DNA of 64,000 nt from Prorocentrum cordatum. Its lineage: Eukaryota > Sar > Dinophyceae > Prorocentrales > Prorocentraceae. The notes under the pieces are model-generated. The model worked only from the letters and a program-made list of their open reading frames with translations, did no database searches and was not told where the DNA came from. The position numbers and the translations under genes were made by a program. Location: the NCBI GenBank assembly GCA_963575745.1, contig CAUYUJ010018704.1, positions 222,634 through 286,633 of the forward strand, given 5' to 3'. Shown one piece after another: positions 10,876 to 20,200 of this stretch (within the stretch, counting starts at the first letter, position 1; the number at the start of each line of letters is the position of its first letter).

Positions 10876-11372
10876 CACGAGGTGGATGGACATCGGCAAA
10901 GGGGACGAGGCCAATCCCGAGTGCCGATCCTGGCTGGTTGCACAGCAAGTTATGTGCGACTCCAGGGAACGGGGCATATTTGCTGCCGCCCCTCCACTGG
11001 AAGCACAAGCTGTCATTCTCTGTGGCAGTTGCCGACGCAGTAGGGCGTGGCCGAGGGGGCCGTGGCAGGGGCTCAAGCTGGGGCTTGCTGGTGTTAAGCG
11101 GGCATGCTTCTACGCCAAGGCCAAAAGGCGCATCTTCATCGGGTTGCCTGTGGACCGGCCAAGGTCCCCCAAAAGCGGACCGTGCATCTGTGGAAGTCTG
11201 TTCATATCGATGTGCGGCACCTGGGACGCCGCTTGCCATCGGGAAGACTGCTGCGTGGACTTTGCGCGTGGTACCATTTTGACCACGATGCAGCATTACT
11301 GTGCTTATTTAAGCATGAACAAGGCGAATCTGGCGAACGGTGCACGGGAATGATTTTACTTCGTGGGGCAAT
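10876..11372 (+). pseudogene. Copia-type reverse transcriptase remnant
   Basis: In one frame from about 10,878 the motifs follow the copia RT order: RWMDIGKGDEANPE, SWLVAQQV, FAAAPPLEA, VKRACFYAKAKRRIF and SMCGTWDAA, which correspond to the family's DxNKGD, SRLVA, FAATPPLEA, VKxAYFYA and YGTRDA motifs. After a frame change, VHGNDFTSWG at 11,340-11,369 is the active-site block. The usual Asp-Asp pair reads Asn-Asp here (codons 11,349-11,354), so catalysis would be lost even without the frame changes. Confidence 0.8.
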
Positions 11373-12250
11373 GCTGTTGGTCTGGATTGGTTCTAAAGTG
11401 AAATCGAAGGATGGTTCGCAGGGAAAGCCCGAGGCTGACTTGGACCTGGGCCAGCACTCGCGACTGAAGTCCCTCAGGATCTGGGATGGGCCATGGTTCG
11501 ATGCGTTTCAGAGGCGCACGGAGATGTCCGTCAAGAAATTCGGCCTGTAGCAGAACATGGTAAGATATGAGATGCGGGGCGAAAAGCAACCTTGCGAGGA
11601 AGAGGGCGAGGAGCTCTGTCCAAGTCGCGAAGGTTAGCTATGCAATGCCTCGGCGGCCCAGGCAAGTTATGTTACGCAGGACCGTTCGGACATGCAGTTT
11701 TCAGTCGTGGAGCTTCTGCGCTCTATGTCAGCCCCAGCCCAAGAGGCATGGGGCATTTCCACAACATTAAGTACCCTCAGAACCACGACTGGTGCGGGCA
11801 TCAGAAATTGCACCACTAGCGACCTTTTGAGTTAACGGTGTGGACAGACGCCGACAATGCTGGATGTAAGGAAACACGTAAATCAACAAGCAAAGGAAAA
11901 GCTATGAAGGGTCACGTGTGATGACGTCGTGGAGTTCGATTCCGAGCGTCGTGGCATTATCTTTGGGGGAAGCAGAGTATTACTGAATGGTGAGGTGTGG
12001 GTCAGTAGCGCGTGGAGTACCTGCAGTTCTCAGATACTTCAACGTTGATTGCGGCTTTGCATGTGGGCGTGATGCTAGTGCGACCGTTGCCATTGCAAGC
12101 CGGCGAGGGCTAGGAAAAGTCAGACACATCGAAGTGTGCCAGCTGGGGTTACAAGAGGAGGCGCGCGACGAGGAGGCCAAGTTATCAACGCAGGAACTCA
12201 TGAGAACCGCGCATCTGCTTTGAGCAAATATGTTAGCAGGGACGACATGG
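11373..12250 (+). pseudogene. Copia-type RNase H remnant
   Basis: Ordered motifs spread over changing frames: ASAAQASYVTQDRSDMQF from 11,647, VWTDADNAGCKETRKST at 11,838-11,888 (first catalytic Asp), ALSLGEAEYY at 11,954-11,983 (catalytic Glu; followed at once by TGA), ASRRGLGKVRHIEVCQL near 12,095-12,145, and LSKYVSRDDM ending at 12,250. The series is diagnostic of the C-terminal RNase H of dinoflagellate copia elements. Internal stops and frame changes show decay. Confidence 0.82.
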
Positions 12251-12681
12251 TTTTTTTCTCATCCGATGTGCCAATCTAGATGCCGCCAGCGAAAGATACG
12301 AGCTGGCACCTGCTACGGGGTCTTAGCTTGTCGCCCTGCCCGTGTCTTGAGCTCAGGATCAGAAGAGATCCTGGTGCTCGTGTGCACGCGCACACAATAC
12401 AATACGTACATCATTTTGTAAGTCTGCATTTTGCGACATTTAAAAATCGTGTAGCTCGTGTCAGGAGGCCTTTGCAAGTTGTTGTCCAAATCTTAGTCGG
12501 CTGTTGCTTGTGCCAGTTGCGCACGTTCTGGATATCACATTTGACTTACCTTGTTGGGTTGGAGACCCGGCTGCTTACTGGTTGTACTTGTGCTGACTAC
12601 ACGTTTGGGTGCCCATCCGTTACAAAGTTGCTTTGGCCGTTTGTATTATCCTGCGGCTCCACTTTCGGCTAATCAGCCGAT
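12251..12681. other. Copia 3' untranslated region
   Basis: Lower-GC sequence between the RNase H end and the polypurine tract. No ORF of interest. Confidence 0.5.
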
Positions 12682-12688
12682 GGGGGGG
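12682..12688 (+). other. Polypurine tract
   Basis: Seven G residues lie immediately upstream of the TGTTA start of the 3' LTR, where plus-strand priming takes place. Confidence 0.6.
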
Positions 12689-12894
12689 TGTTAAATTGTA
12701 TCATTCCGGCATGGTGACCACATGTGGCCAGTGCGAGTGCATGCCTAGCAGAAGGTGCTGTGTAGCAGAAAAGTCTGGGACAGCCTGCTAGAAGTGTGAT
12801 TTTTGAGTTCCACTGGTACATATCAGTAGTGTGCCGCACTTGTTTGCCTCAAGTATTACCGTTTTTTCATAGAAGAACTCCTGCCAGATTTTCA
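12689..12894 (+). repeat. 3' long terminal repeat
   Basis: It begins TGTTAAAT and ends CCAGATTTTCA. It aligns end to end with 7158-7365. Confidence 0.82.
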
Positions 12895-12989
12895 GAGGTC
12901 TTGGGTCGCAGTCGTTTCTCTTCGGGGGTGTCCCGGGGGCTCTTCGTCGCCGCAGTTGGGTCCGCCTTGAAGTTCTGGTCACGGTGCGC

Positions 12990-13175
12990 CCCTGAGCAGG
13001 TCAGGGGGTTATTTTTTATCGACTCTTGGGCTGGACCCTCGCGCCACGGCTCGACCAATGGCCGATTTCGTTTTGATTGATGTTTTGCAGTAGTGGCGGA
13101 ACGAAAGCAGAACGAGATAACACGAACGCAACGCGAAAACGGGACACTGTTTAGGTCGAGCCCTGCCTCGCGCCA
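12990..13175. repeat. Foldback element J, copy 1
   Basis: A GGGCTGGACCCTCGCGCC block is followed by TTTCGTTTTG on the left. GAACGAAAGCAGAACG, CGAAAACG, TGTTTAGGTC and GAGCCCTGCCTCGCGCC follow on the right. The arrangement recurs at 24,960-25,135. Confidence 0.5.
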
Positions 13176-13509
13176 TGCAGCAGGTCACGCGCGGGAGACT
13201 TTCGAAGCCGAGGAGTCAACACAAATCGGCCTCCAGGGGCTTTTTGTCGGGAGGGGCCCCGCGTTCGGCGCGTCCTCGCCTCCGGCGGAATGAGATCGGC
13301 GGCGCGCGCCCGCGCGCGGAGAGCTGTCGGAACGTCGGCGGAGGGCGGTGGGAGTTCGGGGATGCGTGAGGCTCGAGTGCGCCGACGTTTTCGCGGCCGG
13401 CCGCCTCTCGTATTCGTATTTTTGTCCCTCCCATTGCATGCGGGGCAGTTCGCAATACCGTAGCCTGGGTTGCCTGGGTGCGCGTGCGGACTGCCTCTGC
13501 ACGCGCGGC
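13176..13509. other. GC-rich stretch, no gene recognised
   Basis: Overlapping ORFs on both strands have no recognisable domain. Confidence 0.5.
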
Positions 13510-13672
13510 GACGCGAAGACTGCGCCGACGCTTTTTGACGAGCGCGCCCCGGATTTTGACTGGTCAGTTTTTGTGGGATGGCTGCGGCGGGGACTCGCGT
13601 CAAGTTTCAGACCGTGTCGCGTCATGGCCCCCGTCAGGCCAGTCCGAGTCTCCCGAGCCCAAGTCTTACGTC
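13510..13672. repeat. Dispersed repeat K, copy 2
   Basis: The CTTTTTGACGAGCGCG, GATTTTGAC, GTGGGATGGCTGCGGCGGGA, CGCGTCAA and AAGTCTTACG blocks are in the same order as at 14,367-14,556. Confidence 0.65.
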
Positions 13673-13719
13673 TCCCCCAGAAGTGCACGTGATGCGTCAC
13701 TGCCCACGCGCGGGCGGTT

Positions 13720-13830
13720 TTTGACAACCTTCGGCCTCCAGGGGCCCTCGCTGGGTCCCCAGGGCCTGTCAGGTCAGGAGACGGACAAGAAATCAGTTCC
13801 CGGGAAATGCTCCAGACCTCTCCTTGGTTC
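13720..13830 (+). repeat. Dispersed repeat H
   Basis: It shares CTTCGGCCTCCAGGGGCCCT, CGCTGGGTCCC and CAGTTCCCGGGAAATG with the other H copies. It ends upstream of the adaptor gene. Confidence 0.5.
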
Positions 13831-14047
13831 CGTCGTTGCGGAAACTCTGCAGCATGCCGAAACATCACCCCCCATAGCCTCATCGTTCTGCGGCATGTTT
13901 CGAGGCGGATCGACCTGCGATGGTCCCACTGCCCAACAGCTGGCCGACATGCAGGGCGTGAACAGATTGCACCGCCCGGGGCTCAGGAAGCATTTGCGGG
14001 GAGCCGCGTCGCGAAGAGCAGGAGCACGACGTCGGATGGCCAGGCTG

Positions 14048-14069
14048 CCCGTAGCCATTTCGGCACAAG
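14048..14069 (+). other. Relic dinoflagellate spliced leader (5' UTR)
   Basis: CCGTAGCCATTTCGGCACAA(G) matches the dinoflagellate spliced leader (CCGTAGCCATTTTGGCTC...) at 19 of 21 positions. It lies 76 nt upstream of ATG 14,146 on the same strand. Genomic spliced-leader relics are known in dinoflagellates and are read as traces of mRNA that was reverse-transcribed back into the genome. Its place before an independently recognised first exon makes chance less likely. Confidence 0.75.
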
Positions 14070-14145
14070 TGCCGGGCGGGGGTATCGTCGGTGGGCCGCG
14101 GGCGTGCAGCCCACCGCGCAGGCTCCGCGGCGGCCCCCTCCGCTG

Positions 14146-14229
14146 ATGGACTGGGGCCACCTCCGCGCAGCCACCTCGCAGGGGGAAAAGCCCGTCCCGG
14201 GGTGGCTATTCCGGGACATCTGCCAGGAG
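14146..14229 (+). CDS. Adaptor gene exon 1 (ENTH/VHS start)
   Basis: The start is MDWGHLRAATSQ, then GEKPVPGWLFRDICQE. The TSxxxxPVPGWLFRDI pattern matches the first helices of tepsin/MTV1 ENTH-VHS domains. The frame is open upstream to 13,807, so the ATG is chosen because it fits the family start and follows the spliced-leader relic. Past 14,229 the frame meets a stop at about 14,260. Confidence 0.65.
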
Positions 14230-17200
14230 CCGGAGGATCAGAAACGGCGTCTCGACCACTAGATTCCAGTCAGGGGTGTGAGCAGTGCAGGGAGGTCTAT
14301 AGGTCTGAAGGGGTGTGTTTGCTGCATTCTGGAAGGTCAGGGAAGGGCATACACTTTTCGGGGGAGCGTAAGACCCGGGTTTGCCAGGACTCGGGTTCGA
14401 CATCGTTTTTTGACGACCGCGACTCGGATTTTGACGAGTAGGAGTTTCGTGGGATGTCTGCAGCGGGAGGCCTCGTCAAAATGCAGGCTCGGCCTCGTCA
14501 TTTTTTTGACGACCTCGTCGGGGACTTCCGAGTCCCCCGTACCCGGGTCTTACGCCCCCCTGAACTTTCGGAGCTCCGCGCGGACCTCCAAAAGTTTGTG
14601 TTTTTATGCCGTGTTGTTGTCCCTCGGAGGAGGCCGAGCGGCACCCGCAGGACATCCCGGACGTGGCCGAGTACTCGGAGGAGGAGGAGGCGGGGGAGGA
14701 GGAGGAGGAGGAGGAGGAGGAGGAGGAGGAGGAGGGGGAGGGGGAGGAGGAGGAGGAGGAGGAGGAGGAGGAGGAGGAGGAGGAGGAGAGGAGGAGGAGG
14801 AGGAGGAGGGGGAGGAGGAGGAGGAGGAGGAGGAGGAGGAGGGGGAGGAGGAGGAGGAGGAGGAGGAGGAGGAGGAGGAGGAGGAGGAGGAGGAGGAGGA
14901 GGAGACAGACCTCCGACGTGGTGTGTTTTTGTGTTGGAATGCCCTGCGATTTTGGTCCTTCGGGCCCGTTGTCGGGCCCGGGGGGCCATCGAAAAAGAGC
15001 CTGCAGCGCAAGCCTGCCGCAGGGCGGCGCATTGAGACATCAGATCGGCGGATATGAAGTCGGGCGGGACGAAAGGGAAGGGATAGGGAAAGGGGGGGGT
15101 ACGAAACTTGCTGCGTGCAGCTGGTTTCGGCCCCACCGAGGGGCCCATTCCTCGATACATAGCCGCCTCCGGCGCCGGGAGGCGCCGGGAAAATCAGCTA
15201 CGCGAGCTGATTCTCCCCCCCCCCCCCCTTGCTATCCCCCGCTTCGCCCGACCCGATCACTGTTTGGTTGCAAGGTGAAAACTTGCCCAATCTGGGCTTA
15301 TCCCGTTTCATTTGTCTCAATCCCGCTGAATCAGCGCCAGGCTCAATTCATTCGGGCTGATCTGGCGATCTGGCTTGATGGCCCATGAGTCGGGCTTGCT
15401 TGCCCTTCATCGTTCTGACGAAGACCTCCCATGAGTTGCCTCCTACAGGATTCGTCAACAATGCATTGACGGCTCTGGTTTTTGACGCCTGCGCGGTCGG
15501 CGCTACTTCAATGTTGGCATGAGGTGCTTAGCCTACACGCAGGGGTGTCCGAAATTTGGCAGTGCCCTCGCAGAATTGAAGAAGGCGTGTTCTAACAAGC
15601 GCCCGAACTATCGGGCGCTTCGATTTTGAACGGCGTTGTAACTTATTTTTGGCGAGGCTTGTAACCAAGGTATGTCATGCAGTGCGTCGCCTGCGACGAC
15701 CAGAACGTGGCCCTGAAGGGCTGCCTGGCCCTGCGCCACCTGGCCGACGACGTGCCGCAGTTCCGGGAGTACATGCGGCAGTGCCCCGACGCGCTGGCCA
15801 TCCTGCAGGCCCCTCGTCTCCCTACGGGGCGGCGCGGAGGAGAGAGCGCTGGGGGGAGACGAGGGGGAGGGTGGAGAGGGAGGAGGACAAGGTACCAATA
15901 CCGCTACTCTGGCTTCGTTCTCGCTTTTTATTGACCTCCTGGGAGGCCCTCGTCGCCACGGCTGGATTATCGGCTCAAAATGCTGGTCAGCACGCCCCTC
16001 GGGAGAAGTCCTGGAAACATCGGTATCGGCATCTCTGGGTCCCCCCAGAGGGAGAGAGGGAGGAGACAAGCTGGGTGCGCTCTCGCCATATCTGACATCC
16101 TACTCCTCTCACCCATTCGCTGACTTGTCTATATCCGCCGACGTGTGTCATGGCAAGCCTGGGAACCCCCAAACGACCCCATCGCGTGTTGCGCGAGGGG
16201 AGGTATGTATATTGGTGGAGGGGAAGGCGAAGGAGGAAGAGAAGGAGGAGGAGGAGGAGGAGGCGGAGGAGGAGGAGGAGGAAGAGGAGGAGGAGGCAGG
16301 AGGAGGAAAAGGAGGAAGAGGAAAAGCTGCAACAGCACGGCGACGATCCCAAACTCTCAGGCATCCCAGCCAGTTCCTTTTCACATAAGAAAGCGCCCCT
16401 TACTGCAAGCACTGTTTTGATCATGAGTGGCAGAATGTTGTCAGAGGATCGATGTGGATAGCATTCGAGGTCAAGTCTGCATGACTGCTAAGGGCTGCCG
16501 CTTAGGAAAGAGGTGTGTGTGGGGGGAAATCTATCAGGCAATCATGCCAGTCGCAATCGCAGAGGGGGGGAGGTGACGGGCTGAGGGAGAAGGGTGGAGA
16601 AGGGTCGGGGGGAAGCAGGATGGGCCTGGGTGGCAGCAGAAAGGCAAGTAAGTGCACGGCAGGTTCGCTCGCGCCACATCTGACACCCTGCCCCTCCAGC
16701 TCGGGCCGTCTCGGAGCGAGCGGGGGAGGTGGGCTGGGGGGGCCCAGCCATCCGACCGCATGGTCTTTTCCAGGGCGCGGCCCCGGGGGGCCCCGGCCCC
16801 GGACCTTCCAGGGGGGCTGAGGACAACCAGCACCAGGACCTCGACGTCGGACCTCCCGTCGAGGCCCTGGACCGTCCAGATCGGCCTATCGGTCTGGAGG
16901 GCCGTCTCAGAAGATCGGTCCCATTCTTCCGACTGCGGTTGCCCAGAGTCGACTCCAGAGTCTGAGGGGCCAACATCGGCGCCCGGGCGCCCACCCGCTG
17001 CACCCGCCTAGGTGCCTCCTTGCGGGACGGCGTCTGTGTCTGTGTGTGTCTGTGTCTGGAGGGCCACTCCTTGGCACTGGAAGGCCAGGGCACCCTCCCG
17101 TCCAGGGGCAGCCTCTCGCCCTGGGCCCCTCCCCGAGGGCTCCCGCGGCCCGAGGGCGGGACCCGAGGGGCCCCCCTTAAGGGGCCCCCAAACTGCCACC

Positions 17201-20200
17201 GCGTGCCCTTGAAGGTGCTCGCGAGGCACCGCGTGTCTTCACCCAGCGTTCCCAGACCTCCTCGCGCGGCGAAGCGATCACGACGGGAGGTCTTTCGTGA
17301 GTCTCGGCCTCCTCCGGGGGCCCTCGCCGGGCCTCGGGAGCGTCAAAAGCCGAGTCGGGACGAACAAAACCGGTCCCAGGGAAGGGGTCCAGGCCTTGGG
17401 TGTCGACGTGACGAAGAGATCGCGACGTCGGGGGTCTGGGTTTCTTGCCCCCCCGTAAATCAGCACCCGATGATATCGCGAATGAGTGAATGAGTGAATG
17501 AGTATCGCGCAAATTAGTTGCATGCCTCTTCTTGTGCACTTGGGTCCCAGGGTAGCTTCGTGGAGCTTTGTCCCTCTCGAAAAAAATCAGCACCCGATGC
17601 GGGCTGGCAGGTCAGGGGCCCCTTCCCAGGGGCAGCCCCTCGTCCACAGGGGGTCCCTCTCCGCGAGGGCCCCCCTCCTTGGGGGCCCGAGGGCTGGCCC
17701 TCCCCCTGGAGGCCGAAGTAGCTCGAGGAGGGGCTCCGCGGAGAGGCGGTCGAGGCGCGCAGGGCGGAGGCCTCCTCCTCCTCCTCCTCCTCCTCCTCCT
17801 CCTCCTCCTCGACCCGTTTGGAGCACTTGTGGACCTCGTCGTGGAGCTCGCCGATCTTGCCGTCCAGCTTGGCGGGCGGCGTGCGCAGCGACGAGGCCGG
17901 AGATCTTGGTCTGGAAGTCGGTTGTGACGGACCGACAGGCCGTCTCCAGCTGGGTTGCGGTGCTGCCCAGGATGTCCGCCAGGGCAGTCCGCATGTCCTC
18001 GGGACAGGAAACTGGAAGTCGGTCGACGGATTCCTTGATCCTGTCACCGAGGGAGGGCCCGGGTGGCTGGGGTGCTGCACCAGGGGGAGCACCAGAGGCC
18101 GCATCAGGAGGGCCAGCAGCAGGAGCCGCGGCCGGCGCCACACCTTCCGAGCCTGCGGCGCCACGAGGTACTCCTGCAGCAGGTCCGACTTGGGCAGGAC
18201 CGGGCCCCCCTTGCGCGGTATGGGGGGCTGCGGGGCGACCACCTTTGCCAGCACGTGCTTCAGCCCACGGGTCAGCACGCCCTTGGAGCGGGTCCACTGC
18301 CGGCGCGCCGGGATCGCGGCCACCCCGGCCCTCGGCGCCGCGGGGGCGGCGGGCGCATGGCGGCGACGGTGCCGCGGCTGCCGTGGGTTCACTGCCGGAG
18401 GACCCATCCAGCTCCTCACTGCGGCTGCGATCCACGTGGCGCCGCTGCGGGTCGTAGTCGGCGGGCGGGCGCTCGCGCTGGCCCGCACGGGTCCGGCCGG
18501 ACCGCTTGTCAGCGCCGCGGGGGGGAGCAGCGTCATCCATCGGTGTAAATTGTAAGAAAATCTTGGTTCCGCTCGCGCACGACACGCGAGAGCGCCCACT
18601 GCGGCGGGCGGCCCGCTCAATTACCTTGAGCCAACACCAGGCCGCAGGACGGGTCGACGCCACAGGGTCGACGCCACAGCAGGCCAGCAGGACGTCCTGG
18701 CCGGCAAGGTCCGCGAAATCGAGGAAACGCTCCGCATCGCGGAGCGTGCCGCGGGCCTCACGGACCTCGTCCGCCTCTCCGTTTGGGACCGCAACCCCGA
18801 ACCGAACTTCTTCACGATCAACGCCAAGGACGACACAGCTCCAGAGGCAGTGCAGCATGCCCTCAGCGCTTGGCTGCAGGCAGCGGGACTCCACCCAGAG
18901 CACATCACCCTTCACGGCGCCGGCCCTGCCCGGCGGTTCCATGTCGAAGTACACGGCGGCGTCGTCGGCAACGCCCGCGCCCTCGCCTTGGCCCAGGCCC
19001 TTAAGCTCCCGAACGGGCGCTGGCGGCAGTTCAGCGCTATCACCGTGGCTGGACCCGCAGGCCCCCTGTACATCAACCCTGACCGCTCTCCACGCACTCA
19101 GCGGATGGAGTTCCAGTCCAAGCGCTTGGCCCAGACCTTGGAACGCAACTACGGCCAGCTTAATTTCTGGGCCAACCGCGGCAAGGGCGAGGTCAAAGTC
19201 GACCGCATGCCGATCGCCAGGGTCATCGTCCCGAACGTCCCCGACGAGCCCTCCAAGATCGAGTGGAAGCGCCCCGAGGCGCAACGTCTCGGCATCGACT
19301 GCGACCTCATTGACGCGGAGTTCCACAAGCTCTTCCAGGACCAGGGCTCCGACGTGCCGTGGTCCTAGCCGGTGCTGGGCCCCCTGGGCGGACGCGTGCA
19401 GCCCCCTGACTGTGGTGACGTGGAATGCACATAGCCTATTGTGTTCCTCCCGTCGTAAACGGAGGCGCAAGCAAGCTGCGCTGCAGAAATTCCTACAGAA
19501 AGGTGCGGTAGTCATGATCCAGGAGGCCCACGGCGATGAGGAGCAGCTCAGGGCTTGGCTCTCGAGCCTGCCTTTTCGTTACACATTCTTTTACTCGGGC
19601 TGTGCCAACAGCACTCGTGCTGGCGGCTTGGCTTTCTTGGTCCCGATGGGCATCTTCAAGGCCCCCGTCGAGGACCACATGTGGATGGACGTCATCGTTC
19701 CTGGCCGCGTCGCGGCCCTCCACATCGCGAAACACCCGGCCACGGTCAACGAGGACCTGCTGGCGTCTTCAACCTGCACTTGTTTGTCGTCAGCCGCGCC
19801 ACCGCATGCTGACGAACCCGCAGTAATGCAGCCTGGCCGGCCTCAGCCTGCGGCCGCGCCCCCTGACGCTTCTCCAGAGTCGCCGGTATGGTCACGCTGC
19901 TCCTCACCTGAGCGCTCCGAGTGCGCAGGGGGGTCGGGCATTGCGCAATCAGCTGGGCATTCTGCGGCATCTTCCAGTCCACGCTCTTCCACCACAAGTT
20001 CCTCGGGACCGACCGGCGCGTCCCCCGCGTCCCCTTCATGCTCACGCTCATCATCCACTTCATCATCATCGTCGTCAACTACTCGTTTGGACGCCCAGGA
20101 TGGCGGCTTAGATTGCCACGCTGGTCGCTGTCCCGGCCGCGTGGCCGATGCGCCGCAGCCGCCCCGCGGCTGCCCTCCGGGCAATACTTCCGCCCTCACG

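Larger units (their letters stand above)
7158..12894 (+). mobile_element. Decayed Ty1/copia LTR retrotransposon
   Basis: Two alignable direct repeats (7158-7365 and 12,689-12,894; 208 and 206 bp) begin TGTTA and end TTTTCA, and they bracket 5.3 kb. A tRNA-like primer site follows the left LTR and a run of seven G precedes the right one. Inside, in order, are a possible zinc-knuckle remnant, an unresolved middle part, a copia-type reverse transcriptase and an RNase H. RT followed by RNase H at the 3' end fits Ty1/copia; I could not place the integrase. Stops and frame changes are frequent, so the element is dead. I found no clear target duplication, as expected for an old copy. Confidence 0.85.

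Noticed and set aside
14278-15388. Poly-Glu, Gly and Pro ORFs up to 260 aa
   Set aside because: Explained by the (GGA)n tract in intron 2; only the short exon 2 segment was kept.
15597-15620. Rho-independent terminator
   Set aside because: The stem is perfect but no T run follows, and the setting is eukaryotic; described only as a hairpin.
17587-19515. A 642-aa minus-strand ORF as a single gene
   Set aside because: Its left part overlaps the sense LINE ORF1, where plus-strand coding is clear; only the part left of 18,540 looks like protein, and that changes frame.
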